This document shows positions 46,443 through 56,273 of a stretch of 64,000 bases of DNA, in pieces. The stretch is taken from contig NZ_JAGHMH010000010.1 of assembly GCF_017741935.1 (NCBI RefSeq), positions 62,001 through 126,000 on the forward strand, in the 5' to 3' direction. The translations under genes were made by a program, and so were the position numbers. Under the pieces are notes generated by a model. That model made no database searches, was not told the DNA's origin, and worked only from the letters and a program-made list of their open reading frames with translations. Source of the DNA: Rhizobium sp. 16-449-1b. Its GTDB lineage: Bacteria; Pseudomonadota; Alphaproteobacteria; Rhizobiales; Rhizobiaceae. Numbering within the stretch: the first letter of the stretch is position 1; every line of letters starts with the position of its first letter.

Positions 46443-46454
46443 TTCAAATGAAAT
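46443..46454. promoter_or_regulatory. vir box of the virB operon
   Basis: TTCAAATGAAAT agrees with the vir consensus TNCAATTGAAAY at 11 of 12 positions, 118 bases before the virB1 start codon. It is the best VirG site in the space upstream of virB. Confidence 0.6.
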
Positions 46455-46571
46455 AGAAAAGAAGAAATCAAAAATCCTAGAGTAACCAACCCACCCGATG
46501 ATCGTGAACATCAAATGGCGCATCTCTTCCAACCGAAGGGCTGTGTTGGTTATCGATTGGGGAGATAAGGA

Positions 46572-47309
46572 ATGTTCAGGGCAACGGGGCCACTGTCGAT
46601 CGTCTTATTGGCCTCCGTGTGTTCGTCGAGCGAAGCGGCGCCACTCTCATTTGCCGAGTTCGATTATTTTGCCCGCGAATGCGCGCCATCAGTTGCGCCA
46701 TCTACCCTTGCGGCGATTGCTAAGGTCGAGAGCCTCTTTGATCCGCTTACGGTACATGACAATACCACAGGCGAAACGCTTCACTGGCAGAATCACGCAC
46801 AAGCAACGCAGGTCGTGATGGACCGTCTCGACGCGCGGCATTCGCTGGATGTTGGCCTCATGCAGATCAATTCTCGGAATTTTTCCGCGCTCGGTCTGAC
46901 ACCTGGCGGTGCCCTTCAAGCGTGCACGTCATTGTCTGCCGCCGCAAACTTGCTTGCTCGTCGGTATGCTGGGGGCGAAACGGCCGACGAAGAGCAATTG
47001 GCGCTTCGCCGGGCAATCTCCGCCTACAACACCGGTGATTTCACGCACGGTTTTGCGAACGGCTACGTGCGAAAAGTTGAAACGGCCGCTCAACAGCTCA
47101 TCCCTCCGTTAACCGAGCGTCAAAAAGACGATCGTGAGAAAGCGAGATCCGAAGAAACATGGGATGTTTGGGGTTCATACAAGCGCCGTTCTCCGGAGGG
47201 CGGGGCTGGCGGTTCATCTGGTCCGCCACCGCCGCCAGAACCGGACAACCGCAAATCCGAAGACAACAATCAACTCTTATTCGACTTAAATGAAGGAGGT
47301 CAGCAATAA
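46572..47309 (+). CDS. virB1: Lytic transglycosylase VirB1
   Basis: Periplasmic muramidase that opens the cell wall for the secretion channel. A signal peptide (LSIVLLASVCSSSEA) is followed by the lysozyme-like domain with catalytic Glu in LAAIAKVESLFDPLTV near residue 54, then VGLMQINSRNF and ISAYNTGDF. The C-terminal third is Pro/Gly-rich and corresponds to the VirB1* part that is released. 245 residues is near the family size. The ATG of virB2 overlaps its stop. Confidence 0.95.
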   Translation: MFRATGPLSIVLLASVCSSSEAAPLSFAEFDYFARECAPSVAPSTLAAIAKVESLFDPLTVHDNTTGETLHWQNHAQATQVVMDRLDARHSLDVGLMQINSRNFSALGLTPGGALQACTSLSAAANLLARRYAGGETADEEQLALRRAISAYNTGDFTHGFANGYVRKVETAAQQLIPPLTERQKDDREKARSEETWDVWGSYKRRSPEGGAGGSSGPPPPPEPDNRKSEDNNQLLFDLNEGGQQ

Positions 47310-47674
47310 TGCGATGCTTTGAGAGATACCGTGTACATCTGAATCGCCTCTCGATCTCGAACGCGATGATGCGCATTGTGTCTGGCTATGCGCCGAGCGT
47401 GGGCGGTGCAATGGGATGGAGCATTTTCTCCTCAGGGCCGGCCGCAGCCCAATCTGCGGGTGGCGGTACTGACCCAGCCACAATGGTTAACAACATATGC
47501 ACGTTTATCCTCGGTCCGTTCGGCCAGTCACTCGCTGTTCTCGGCATTGTGGCCATCGGAATCTCTTGGATGTTCGGGCGAGCTTCGCTCGGTCTCGTTG
47601 CCGGCGTCGTCGGCGGCATTGTCATCATGTTTGGAGCTAGCTTCCTCGGCAAAACGCTGACTGGCGGTGGTTGA
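47309..47674 (+). CDS. virB2: Pilin VirB2
   Basis: Precursor of the T-pilin, 121 residues, the usual VirB2 length. The long leader ends near GPAAAQSAGGGTDPATMV, the processing region of VirB2, and the mature part has two hydrophobic segments (FGQSLAVLGIVAIGISWMF and LGLVAGVVGGIVIMFGASFLG) joined by the short GRAS loop. Start overlaps virB1 and stop overlaps virB3, so translation is coupled. Confidence 0.95.
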   Translation: MRCFERYRVHLNRLSISNAMMRIVSGYAPSVGGAMGWSIFSSGPAAAQSAGGGTDPATMVNNICTFILGPFGQSLAVLGIVAIGISWMFGRASLGLVAGVVGGIVIMFGASFLGKTLTGGG

Positions 47675-48000
47675 TGGATGATTATCTAGAAGAAGCGACC
47701 CTTTACCTGGCGGCGACACGGCCCGCATTGTTTCTTGGGGTGCCGCTGACATTGGCGGGGCTATTCATGATGTTTGCTGGCTTTGTCATAGTTATCGTTC
47801 AGAACCCGCTCTACGAAGTCGTTCTCGTGCCCTTGTGGTTCGCGGCGCGGCTCGTCGTGGAGCGAGACTACAATGCGGCCAGCGTCGTTCTGCTGTTTTT
47901 GCAGACGGCAGGAAGGAGCGTTGATGGTCTGATTTGGGGCGGCGCAAGCGTTAGCCCAAATCCGATCAAGGTTCCCACGCGAGGGAGAGGAATGGCCTAA
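47674..48000 (+). CDS. virB3: VirB3
   Basis: Inner-membrane subunit of the type IV secretion channel. MDDYLEEATLYLAATRP is the typical VirB3 start (an ATG 3 bases earlier is also possible), followed by hydrophobic segments (LFLGVPLTLAGLFMMFAGFVIVI and VVLVPLWFAARLVV). 108 residues matches the family. The stop overlaps the virB4 ATG. Confidence 0.94.
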   Translation: MDDYLEEATLYLAATRPALFLGVPLTLAGLFMMFAGFVIVIVQNPLYEVVLVPLWFAARLVVERDYNAASVVLLFLQTAGRSVDGLIWGGASVSPNPIKVPTRGRGMA

Positions 48001-50369
48001 TGCTCGGCGCAAGTGGCACGACCGAAAGATCCGGTGAGGTCTATCTCCCCTACGTTGGGCACCTCAGCGACCATATCGTCCTTCTCGAAGATGGATCGAT
48101 CATGACGATGGCGCGTCTTAACGGCGTTGCCTTTGAGCTCGAGGATACTGAAATGCGCAATGCACGTTGTCGTGCATTTAACACGCTGTTGCGTAATATC
48201 GCTGATGATCATGTGTCAATATATGCTCACCTCGTACGTCACGACGATGTGCCACCATCGGCGCCGCGACACTTCCGTAGCGCTTTCTCCGCGAGCCTAA
48301 GCGAAGCTTTTGAGCAGAGGGTGCTCTCCGGCCAACTCCTTCGCAACGACCACTTCCTTACGCTAATCGTGTTCCCCCGAGCGGCGCTTGGAAAAGTCAG
48401 GAGGAGGTTCAGCAAACTCCATAGAAAAAAGGAAAACGATCTAACAAGTCAAATCAGGAACTTGGAAGATCTTTGGCATGTTGTCGCTGATGCTCTCGAA
48501 GCGTACGGCCTGCGTCGGCTTGGCGTTCGTGAGAAGCAAGACGTACTTTTCACGGAGGTTGGAGAAGCGCTGCGGCTAATAATGACTGGTCGATTCACGC
48601 CGGTTCCGGTCGTCAGCGGCTCACTGGGCGCTTCGATCTATACCGACAGAGTCATTTGCGGCAAGCGAGGGCTCGAGATCCGAACGCCAAAGGACAGTTA
48701 TGTTGGATCTATCTACTCGTTTCGCGAATACCCGGCAAGGACGCGACCGGGCATGCTCAATACCCTATTGTCTCTCGATTTTCCACTTGTTCTGACGCAG
48801 AGCTTCTCGTTCCTGACTCGCGCGCAAGCGCACGCGAAGCTCAGCCTCAAGTCGAGCCAAATGATGAGTTCTGGCGATAAAGCCGTTACCCAAATCAACA
48901 AATTATCCGAGGCGGAGGACGCACTGGCGAGCAACGAATTCGTTATGGGGTCACATCATTTGAGCCTTTGCATATACGCAAACGATCTCAATAGTCTTGC
49001 CGACAGAGGTGCTCGGGCCCGGACGCGATTGGCGGATGCGGGAGCCGTTGTTGTCCAAGAAGGCATCGGCATGGAAGCGGCCTATTGGTCGCAGCTGCCG
49101 GGAAACTATAAGTGGCGCACACGTCCAGGCGCAATCACTTCGCGCAACTTCGCTGGTTTAGTCTCCTTCGAAAGTTTTCCCGAGGGGTCGAGCTCAGGTC
49201 ACTGGGGCAACGCGATTGCGCGCTTTCGCACTAATGGTGGAACGCCCTTCGACTACATTCCGCATGAGCACGATGTCGGCATGACGGCGATATTTGGCCC
49301 TATCGGAAGGGGCAAAACGACGCTCATGACCTTTATCCTCGCCATGCTCGAGCAAAGCATGGTTGATCGCGGAGGTGCGGTTGTCTTCTTCGACAAGGAC
49401 CGTGGGGGTGAGTTGCTGGTCCGCGCCACTGGAGGAACATATTTGGCACTCCGCAGAGGAGCGCCTAGCGGATTGGCGCCGTTGCGTGGTCTGGAAAATA
49501 CGGCATCCTCGCACGATTTTCTGTGCGAATGGATCGTCGCGCTCATTGAGAGCGATGGCCGTGGAGGAATTTCTCCGGAAGAGAATCGCCGTCTAGTGCG
49601 GGGCATTCATCGACAGCTCTCATTTGATCCCCATATGCGGTCTATCGCGGGATTACGTGAATTTCTGTTGCATGGGCCTGCCGAAGGCGCGGGAGCGCGA
49701 CTCGAACGCTGGTGCCGAGGCAATGCACTGGGCTGGGCATTCGACGGCGAGCTTGACGAAGTAAAATTGGATCCTTCGATTACTGGTTTCGATATGACGC
49801 ATCTTCTCGAATATGAGGAAGTATGCGCTCCCGCCGCAGCATATCTCCTACACCGAATTGGAGCCATGGTCGATGGCCGCCGGTTTGTGATGAGTTGCGA
49901 TGAGTTTCGCGCCTATCTGTTAAACCCTAAATTTTCGGCTGTGGTCGACAAATTCCTGCTTACCGTTCGCAAAAACAACGGGATGCTAATACTGGCAACC
50001 CAGCAACCTGAGCATGTTCTGGAATCGCAGTTAGGCGCCAGCCTGGTTGCGCAATGTATGACGAAGATCTTCTATCCGTCGCCTACCGCAGACCGATCGG
50101 CATATGTCGATGGACTGAAATGCACTGAAAAGGAATTTCAGGCGATCCGTGAAGACATGGCGGTAGGTAATCGGAAGTTTCTGCTTAAACGAGAGAGCGG
50201 AAGCGTCATCTGCGAATTTGATCTGCGGGAAATGCGCGAATATGTCGCCGTCCTGTCGGGACGCGCCAACACGGTGCGATTCGCGGATAGGTTGCGCGAA
50301 TCACAGGGAGACCACCCATCCGCCTGGCTCAGCGAATTCATGGCCCGTTACCAAGAGGCAAAAGATTGA
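48000..50369 (+). CDS. virB4: ATPase VirB4
   Basis: Largest channel ATPase, 789 residues as in Agrobacterium. Walker A is FGPIGRGKTTLMTF near residue 435 and Walker B FVMSCDEFRAYL near residue 630, followed by ATQQPEHVL. The N-terminal CagE/VirB4 domain contains LPGNYKWRTRPGAITSRNFA near residue 365. It energises pilus assembly and substrate transfer with VirB11 and VirD4. Confidence 0.97.
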   Translation: MLGASGTTERSGEVYLPYVGHLSDHIVLLEDGSIMTMARLNGVAFELEDTEMRNARCRAFNTLLRNIADDHVSIYAHLVRHDDVPPSAPRHFRSAFSASLSEAFEQRVLSGQLLRNDHFLTLIVFPRAALGKVRRRFSKLHRKKENDLTSQIRNLEDLWHVVADALEAYGLRRLGVREKQDVLFTEVGEALRLIMTGRFTPVPVVSGSLGASIYTDRVICGKRGLEIRTPKDSYVGSIYSFREYPARTRPGMLNTLLSLDFPLVLTQSFSFLTRAQAHAKLSLKSSQMMSSGDKAVTQINKLSEAEDALASNEFVMGSHHLSLCIYANDLNSLADRGARARTRLADAGAVVVQEGIGMEAAYWSQLPGNYKWRTRPGAITSRNFAGLVSFESFPEGSSSGHWGNAIARFRTNGGTPFDYIPHEHDVGMTAIFGPIGRGKTTLMTFILAMLEQSMVDRGGAVVFFDKDRGGELLVRATGGTYLALRRGAPSGLAPLRGLENTASSHDFLCEWIVALIESDGRGGISPEENRRLVRGIHRQLSFDPHMRSIAGLREFLLHGPAEGAGARLERWCRGNALGWAFDGELDEVKLDPSITGFDMTHLLEYEEVCAPAAAYLLHRIGAMVDGRRFVMSCDEFRAYLLNPKFSAVVDKFLLTVRKNNGMLILATQQPEHVLESQLGASLVAQCMTKIFYPSPTADRSAYVDGLKCTEKEFQAIREDMAVGNRKFLLKRESGSVICEFDLREMREYVAVLSGRANTVRFADRLRESQGDHPSAWLSEFMARYQEAKD

Positions 50370-50385
50370 TCAAAGGTAGGAAACT

Positions 50386-51048
50386 ATGAAGACGACGCAA
50401 CATATTGCAATGGCGTTGACCGTCAGCCTTCTTTCTGCTGGCTCCGCGCGGGCGCAGTTCGTTGTTAGCGACCCGGGGACGGAAGCCGAGACGCTGGCGA
50501 CGGCGCTCACAACTGCTGAAAATCTCAGTCAGACTATAGCGATGGTTACAATGTTGACGTCGGCCTACGGTGTCACCGGACTGCTGACTTCGCTCAATCA
50601 GAAAAATCAGTATCCCTCGACCAGGGACTTGGACACGGAAATGTTTTCGGCGCGAACACCAATGTCGACCATGGCGCGTGCGATCACCACCGATAGAGAT
50701 CGCGCCGTAGTTGGTGGCGACGCTGAAGCGGAACTGTTGCGGTCGCAGATCACCGGTGCCGCGAATAGCGCCGGCATTGCGGCCGACAACCTGGAGGCGA
50801 TGGACAAACGCTTGACGGCGAACACCGAGACGTCGGCACAGCTTTCTCGCTCCCGCAATATTATGCAGGCAACCGTCACCAACGGTTTGCTTCTCAAGCA
50901 GATTCACGACGCAATGATTCAAAATGTCCAGGCGACCAACTTGTTAACGATGACCACCGCCCAGGCTGGCCTTCATGAGGCCGAAGAGGCGGCAGCTCAA
51001 CGCAAAGAGCATCAAAAGACTGCGGTCATCTTTGGGGTCGCCCCCTGA
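50386..51048 (+). CDS. virB5: Minor pilin VirB5
   Basis: Pilus-tip component, 220 residues. A signal peptide (IAMALTVSLLSAGSARA, cleavage before QFVVSD) leads into a mainly helical mature protein with SDPGTEAETLATALTTAENL and a long C-terminal helix ending in EEAAAQRKEHQKTAVIFG. It follows virB4 by 16 bases in the operon. Confidence 0.93.
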   Translation: MKTTQHIAMALTVSLLSAGSARAQFVVSDPGTEAETLATALTTAENLSQTIAMVTMLTSAYGVTGLLTSLNQKNQYPSTRDLDTEMFSARTPMSTMARAITTDRDRAVVGGDAEAELLRSQITGAANSAGIAADNLEAMDKRLTANTETSAQLSRSRNIMQATVTNGLLLKQIHDAMIQNVQATNLLTMTTAQAGLHEAEEAAAQRKEHQKTAVIFGVAP

Positions 51049-51148
51049 GATTGCGCAACTTATTCGTGCTGTCCATCCGCACACTTCAGCATGCAAGTTT
51101 AGTGTATCCGACATTCCGCGACAAGCCAGTCAAGGTCAGGTCCAAACG

Positions 51149-52036
51149 ATGAACTTCACGATTCCGGCGCCGTTTACGGCCATTCATACGATCTTCGATC
51201 TAGCCTTTACTACAGGCCTCGACACGATGCTTGGGACGATCCAGCAGGCGGTGAGCGCGCCATTGATCGCCTGTGTCACTCTTTGGATTATCGTTCAGGG
51301 TATTCTGGTCATGCGTGGCGAAATCGACACGCGCGGTGGTATCACTCGGGTGATCACGGTCACCGTCGTTGTTGCCCTTGTCGTCGGGCAAGCCAACTAC
51401 CATGACTATGTGGTTTCAGTCTTTGAAGAGACGATTCCAAACTTTATTCAGCAGTTTAGTGGCAGTGGGCTGCCACTGCAGACCATTCCAGCTCAGCTGG
51501 ATACGATGTTCGCCCTAACCCAGGTCGCATTTCAGAAAATCGCATCCGAAATCGGGCCAATGAATGACCAGGACATCCTTGCTTTTCAGGGGGCTCAATG
51601 GGTCTTTTACGGCACGCTCTGGTCTGCGTTCGGAATTTACGACGCCGTTGGCATTCTCACGAAAGTGCTGCTGGCGATCGGTCCGCTGATCCTCGTAGGA
51701 TATATCTTTGATCGCACTCGCGACATTGCGGCCAAGTGGATTGGTCAACTTATCACCTACGGTCTCCTGCTTCTCCTGTTAAACCTCGTGGCGACCATCG
51801 TCATTCTAACTGAAGCGACTGCGCTCACCCTTATGCTCGGGGTAATTACCCTCGCCGGTACGACCGCGGCTAAGATCATTGGTCTTTACGAACTCGACAT
51901 GTTCTTTCTGACTGGTGACGCGCTCATTGTCGCTTTGCCGGCAATCGCCGGCAACATCGGAGGCAGTTATTGGAGCGGCTCGACTCAATCTGCCAACAGC
52001 TTGTACCGACGCTTCGCTCACGTCGAGCGCCGCTAG
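51149..52036 (+). CDS. virB6: Polytopic membrane protein VirB6
   Basis: Inner-membrane channel subunit of 295 residues, the Agrobacterium length. The start MNFTIPAPFTAIHTIFDLAF is the VirB6 N-terminus; the longer frame upstream overlaps virB5 and was rejected. Several hydrophobic spans are visible (LIACVTLWIIVQGILV, VITVTVVVALVVGQ, LLAIGPLILVGYIF, YGLLLLLLNLVATIVIL), with the conserved Trp-rich loop FQGAQWVFYGTLWSAFG. It contacts the translocating DNA. Confidence 0.95.
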   Translation: MNFTIPAPFTAIHTIFDLAFTTGLDTMLGTIQQAVSAPLIACVTLWIIVQGILVMRGEIDTRGGITRVITVTVVVALVVGQANYHDYVVSVFEETIPNFIQQFSGSGLPLQTIPAQLDTMFALTQVAFQKIASEIGPMNDQDILAFQGAQWVFYGTLWSAFGIYDAVGILTKVLLAIGPLILVGYIFDRTRDIAAKWIGQLITYGLLLLLLNLVATIVILTEATALTLMLGVITLAGTTAAKIIGLYELDMFFLTGDALIVALPAIAGNIGGSYWSGSTQSANSLYRRFAHVERR

Positions 52037-52069
52037 GCGCGCGAAAAGATCGCGTCAATGGAGAACTCG

Positions 52070-52237
52070 ATGAAATATTGCCTACTATGTATGGTTCTCG
52101 CTTTAAGCGGTTGCCAGACGAACGACAAATTGGCGAGCTGCAAAGGCCCAATATTCCCGCTGAATGTCGGGCGATGGCAGCCTACGCCGTCAGATCTTCA
52201 GCTCACCAACGCGGGTGGACGCCATGAAGGAGTCTGA
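52070..52237 (+). CDS. virB7: Lipoprotein VirB7
   Basis: A 55-residue lipoprotein, matching VirB7 exactly in length. MKYCLLCMVLALSGC ends in the lipobox LSGC with the lipidated Cys at residue 15; a second Cys in LASCKGPIF near residue 24 is the one that bonds to VirB9. GGAG precedes the ATG. The end overlaps the virB8 start by 14 bases. Confidence 0.95.
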   Translation: MKYCLLCMVLALSGCQTNDKLASCKGPIFPLNVGRWQPTPSDLQLTNAGGRHEGV

Positions 52238-52937
52238 ATACGCCTTGTTGGTAGGGCGGGAAAGCCTAGCTGAGCACTACAAGGCAGTGGAGGCTTTTCA
52301 AACTGCGCGTGCGAAATCGGCGCGGCGTCTCTCCAAGGTCATTGCAATTGTCGCGGCCGTTGCGGTCTTAGGGAATGTTGCTCAAGCCTTTACCATTGCC
52401 ACCATGGTGCCGCTGATCAGGCTTGTGCCAGTATATCTATGGGTACGGCCGGATGGCACCGTTGACAGCGAGGTATCCGTCTCGCGATTGCCTGCAACTC
52501 AGGAGGAGGCCGTCGTTAACGCCTCGTTGTGGGAGTATGTTCGGCTGCGCGAGAGCTATAATGCCGATACCGCCCAGTACGCCTATGACCTGGTATCGAA
52601 CTTCAGCGCCCCAACAGTGCGCCAAGATTATCAGCAATTCTTCAACTATCCCAATCCCAGTTCGCCTCAAGTGATTCTCGGCAAACGCGGCAGGCTGGAG
52701 GTCGAGCACATCGCTTCGAATGATGTCGCTCCGGGTGTGCAGCAAATTCGCTATAAACGGACCCTCGTCGTCGACGGCAAAATGCCGGTGGTGAGCACGT
52801 GGACTGCGACAGTTCGCTACGAAAAGGTGACCAACTTGCCCGGGAGATTGAGACTGACCAACCCGGGAGGTGTGGTTGTCACCTCCTACCAGACATCGGA
52901 AGATACCGTTTCGAACGTAGGCCACAGCGAACCATGA
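52224..52937 (+). CDS. virB8: VirB8
   Basis: Bitopic inner-membrane assembly factor, 237 residues as in Agrobacterium. The start at MKESEYALLVGRE overlaps virB7 and has GGACGCC upstream. A membrane helix (VIAIVAAVAVLGNVAQAFTIATMVPL) is near residues 40-65, followed by the periplasmic VirB8 domain (VSRLPATQEEAVVNASLWEYVRLRESYN). The stop overlaps virB9. Confidence 0.95.
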   Translation: MKESEYALLVGRESLAEHYKAVEAFQTARAKSARRLSKVIAIVAAVAVLGNVAQAFTIATMVPLIRLVPVYLWVRPDGTVDSEVSVSRLPATQEEAVVNASLWEYVRLRESYNADTAQYAYDLVSNFSAPTVRQDYQQFFNYPNPSSPQVILGKRGRLEVEHIASNDVAPGVQQIRYKRTLVVDGKMPVVSTWTATVRYEKVTNLPGRLRLTNPGGVVVTSYQTSEDTVSNVGHSEP

Positions 52938-53815
52938 CGAAAAAAGCGTTTCTCATTCTGGTATGTTTACTTTTCGCCGCGACCGGCGCGAAGGCTGAAG
53001 ACACGCCGGCGGCCGGCAAACTCGATCCGCGCATGCGCTATCTGGCTTACAATCCCGATCAAGTGGTGCGCCTATCGACGGCGGTTGGAGCCACCTTGGT
53101 TGTTACATTCGCGGCTAACGAAACGGTTACCGCTGTTGCCGTTTCCAATAGCAAAGATCTCGCGGCCCTTCCGCGCGGAAATTATCTTTTCTTCAAGGCT
53201 AGCCAGGTTCTGCCGCCCCAGCCAGTGGTCGTGCTAACTGCCAGCGATGCCGGGATGCGGCGCTATGTTTTCAGCATATCTTCCAAGACGATGTCGCGCC
53301 TCGATAAAGAGCAGCCCGATCTCTACTACAGCGTACAATTCGCGTACCCTTCCGATGACACAGCGGCTCGCAGGAAGGAGGCACAAGAAAAGGCTGTTGC
53401 AGACCGTCTGCATGCAGAAGCACAATATCAACGCAGAGCGGTGGATTTATTGGATCAGCCTGCCACGACCGTTGTTGCCGGAGACAAGAATTGGCATTAC
53501 GTCGCTCAGGGCGATCGTTCGCTGTTGCCGCTCGAAGTCTTCGACAATGGATTTACGACGGTATTCCACTTCCCAGGCAATGTGCGCATACCCTCCATCT
53601 ACACGATGAATGCCGATGGCAAAGAGGCTGTCGCGAACTATTCAGTCAAAGGGAGCTATGTCGAGATTTCTTCGGTTTCCCGTGGCTGGCGTCTGAGGGA
53701 TGGCCACACCGTACTATGCATCTGGAATACCGCTTACGATCCCGTGGGCCGGAGGCCAGAGACGGGCACTGTGAGGCCTGATGTGAAGCGCGTCCTTAAG
53801 GAGGCGAGGGGATGA
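52934..53815 (+). CDS. virB9: VirB9
   Basis: Outer-membrane-associated core subunit, 293 residues, the usual length. The signal peptide is [19 protein letters not shown]. The CagX-type N-terminal domain begins [22 protein letters not shown] and the C-terminal domain contains [20 protein letters not shown]. The start MTKKAF overlaps the virB8 stop (ATGA), which decides it against the longer frame. Forms the core complex with VirB7 and VirB10. Confidence 0.96.
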   Translation: MTKKAFLILVCLLFAATGAKAEDTPAAGKLDPRMRYLAYNPDQVVRLSTAVGATLVVTFAANETVTAVAVSNSKDLAALPRGNYLFFKASQVLPPQPVVVLTASDAGMRRYVFSISSKTMSRLDKEQPDLYYSVQFAYPSDDTAARRKEAQEKAVADRLHAEAQYQRRAVDLLDQPATTVVAGDKNWHYVAQGDRSLLPLEVFDNGFTTVFHFPGNVRIPSIYTMNADGKEAVANYSVKGSYVEISSVSRGWRLRDGHTVLCIWNTAYDPVGRRPETGTVRPDVKRVLKEARG

Positions 53816-54945
53816 ACGACGATAATCAGCAATCGGCGCATAATGTCGATGCATCTGGATCTCTCGTCTCCGACACACATCGCCGGCGCCTTTCCGGGTC
53901 TCAAAAGTTGGTCGTAGGAGGTGTCGTTCTCGCGTTATCACTTAGCCTCGTTTGGCTTGGTGGGCGTCAAAGGAAGGAATATGGAAACGCACCGCCGGCA
54001 ACCATGATTGCTACGAACACCAAGCCATTTCATCCGGCTCCAATTGAGGTTCCGCCTGATCCTCCGGCTGTCCAGGAAGCCGTCCAGCCGACTGCTGTTC
54101 CACCAGGACGAAGTGAGCCGGAGCGGCATGAACCGCGCCCGGAAGAAACACCGATTTTTGCGTATACCAGTGGTGATCAAGGGATCAGCAAGCGCGCCAA
54201 TCAGGGCGAGATTGACCGAAGACACGAAGACACAGGAGAAGACAGGTCCTTGCCGAACGGCGAAGTAGCTACCGAGAACGATCTGTCGATACGCATGAAG
54301 CCCACTGAGCTACAGCCTAGCAGGGCTACGCTCTTGCCCCACCCGGACTTCATGGTGACGCAGGGGACGATTATTCCGTGCATCCTACAAACGGCAATCG
54401 ACACAAATTTGGCAGGTTACGTAAAATGCGTGTTGCCTCAAGATGTTCGTGGAGCAACGAATAATGTCGTGCTTCTCGATCGTGGCACCACCGTTGTAGG
54501 CGAAATCCAACGTGGTCTACAGCAGGGTGATGCGCGCGTTTTTGTGCTTTGGGATCGCGCGGAGACGCCCGACCATGCCATGATTTCGCTTGCATCGCCA
54601 AGCGCAGACGAACTCGGTCGCTCGGGATTACCGGGCATGGTCGATAACCACTTCTGGCAGCGCTTTAGTGGGGCCATGCTCTTGAGTGTGGTGCAAGGAG
54701 CCTTCCAAGCAGCGAGCACCTACGGTAGTAACTCGGGCGGCGGGATGAGCTTCAACAGCTTCCAGAATAACGGTGAACAAACGGCGGACACAGCCCTCAA
54801 GGCCACCATCAACATACCGCCAACTTTGAAGAAAAATCAGGGGGACAAGGTCTCCATTTTCGTGGCACGGGACCTCGATTTCTCGGGCATTTACCAGCTT
54901 CGCACCACTGCCGGCACGGTGCGGGGACGGGATCGCCGCCCTTAA
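53812..54945 (+). CDS. virB10: VirB10
   Basis: Envelope-spanning scaffold, 377 residues. One membrane helix ([19 protein letters not shown] near residues 30-48) is followed by a Pro-rich periplasmic stretch ([20 protein letters not shown]) and the conserved TrbI/VirB10 barrel ([46 protein letters not shown]). It overlaps virB9 by 4 bases. Confidence 0.96.
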   Translation: MNDDNQQSAHNVDASGSLVSDTHRRRLSGSQKLVVGGVVLALSLSLVWLGGRQRKEYGNAPPATMIATNTKPFHPAPIEVPPDPPAVQEAVQPTAVPPGRSEPERHEPRPEETPIFAYTSGDQGISKRANQGEIDRRHEDTGEDRSLPNGEVATENDLSIRMKPTELQPSRATLLPHPDFMVTQGTIIPCILQTAIDTNLAGYVKCVLPQDVRGATNNVVLLDRGTTVVGEIQRGLQQGDARVFVLWDRAETPDHAMISLASPSADELGRSGLPGMVDNHFWQRFSGAMLLSVVQGAFQAASTYGSNSGGGMSFNSFQNNGEQTADTALKATINIPPTLKKNQGDKVSIFVARDLDFSGIYQLRTTAGTVRGRDRRP

Positions 54946-54985
54946 AGAATTCAACTTTTCGCTTACAGATGGGGATACAATACAA

Positions 54986-56017
54986 ATGGAGGTGGATCCG
55001 CAATTACGCTTCCTGCTCAAGCCGATTTTGGAGTGGCTCGACGACTCGAGGACCGAAGAAGTTGCGATAAACCGACCTGGAGAGGCATTTGTACGCCAAG
55101 CTGGCATCTTCACCAAATTGCCTCTGCCTCTGTCCTATGATGATCTTGAAGATATCGCTATTTTAGCTGGCGCGCTGAGAAAGCAGGATGTCGGACCACG
55201 CAACCCCCTTTGCGCTACTGAACTTCCAGGTGGTGAGCGGCTGCAAATTTGTTTGCCGCCGACCGTCCCATCGGGTACCGTCAGCTTAACGATTCGACGC
55301 CCAAGCTCCCGTGTTTCTGGTCTTAGAGAAGTCTCGTCCCGTTACGCTGCTTCGAGGTGGAATCAGTGGCAGACACGAAAAATGCGGCAAGATCAGCATG
55401 ATGACGCTATCCTTCAGCATTACGACAACGGGGATCTGGAAGCGTTTCTGCACGCGTGCGTCGTTGGTCGACTGACGATGCTGCTTTGCGGCCCCACTGG
55501 TAGCGGCAAGACGACGATGAGCAAAACCTTGATCAGCGCTATCCCGCCGCAGGAAAGGCTGATCACCATTGAAGATACGCTCGAACTGGTCATTCCACAC
55601 GAGAACCACGTAAGGCTACTCTATTCTAAGAATGGGGTTGGGCTGGGTGCCGTGACCGCCGAGCACCTGCTCCAGGCTAGTCTGCGTATGCGACCGGACC
55701 GAATACTGCTCGGCGAGATGCGCGACGACGCTGCATGGGCTTATCTGAGTGAAGTCGTCTCAGGGCATCCGGGATCGATTTCCACAATACACGGCGCCAA
55801 TCCCATTCAAGGTTTCAAAAAGCTGTTTTCACTCGTAAAAAGTAGTACGCAAGGCGCTAGCTTGGAAGATCGCACACTGATTGACATGCTCGCAACGGCC
55901 ATCGATGTGATCATACCTTTCCATGCCTACGATGACGTCTATGAGGTGGGCGAAATCTGGCTTGCGGCAGAGGCGCGCCGTCGAGGCGAGACCATAGGCG
56001 ATCTTCTCAATCAATAG
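54986..56017 (+). CDS. virB11: ATPase VirB11
   Basis: Hexameric traffic ATPase, 343 residues. Walker A is LLCGPTGSGKTTMSKT near residue 169, the Asp box LITIEDTLEL, Walker B RILLGEMRDDAAW and the His box SGHPGSISTIHG near residue 265. Last gene of virB; about 250 bases then separate it from virG. Confidence 0.97.
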   Translation: MEVDPQLRFLLKPILEWLDDSRTEEVAINRPGEAFVRQAGIFTKLPLPLSYDDLEDIAILAGALRKQDVGPRNPLCATELPGGERLQICLPPTVPSGTVSLTIRRPSSRVSGLREVSSRYAASRWNQWQTRKMRQDQHDDAILQHYDNGDLEAFLHACVVGRLTMLLCGPTGSGKTTMSKTLISAIPPQERLITIEDTLELVIPHENHVRLLYSKNGVGLGAVTAEHLLQASLRMRPDRILLGEMRDDAAWAYLSEVVSGHPGSISTIHGANPIQGFKKLFSLVKSSTQGASLEDRTLIDMLATAIDVIIPFHAYDDVYEVGEIWLAAEARRRGETIGDLLNQ

Positions 56018-56061
56018 TAGTATTCCTTCCACTCAAAATATAACGGGGTTTGTTACAAAAT

Positions 56062-56073
56062 TACATTTGTAGC
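56062..56073. promoter_or_regulatory. Probable vir box upstream of virG
   Basis: TACATTTGTAGC agrees with TNCAATTGNAAY at 10 of 12 positions in the 256-base virB11-virG space, preceded by the similar TTACAAAATTAC. virG is known to be VirG-autoregulated; the exact site is inferred. Confidence 0.45.
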
Positions 56074-56273
56074 AAAGCCCAGCAATCTTTGTCATGAAAC
56101 TGAAACAATTCGTTAGCATTTTTGTCATGCACGGGCCGGGCCGAAATTCTGCCGGAGTTCCCGTATAGTGAGAAAAAATTGACGAGTGGAGTCTAACACA
56201 TACATCCTTTGCATGCATAGATTCCGTTGAGCTGCAAATTGCTGGCCAGGATCCTAGATTGAAAGGCGAACCG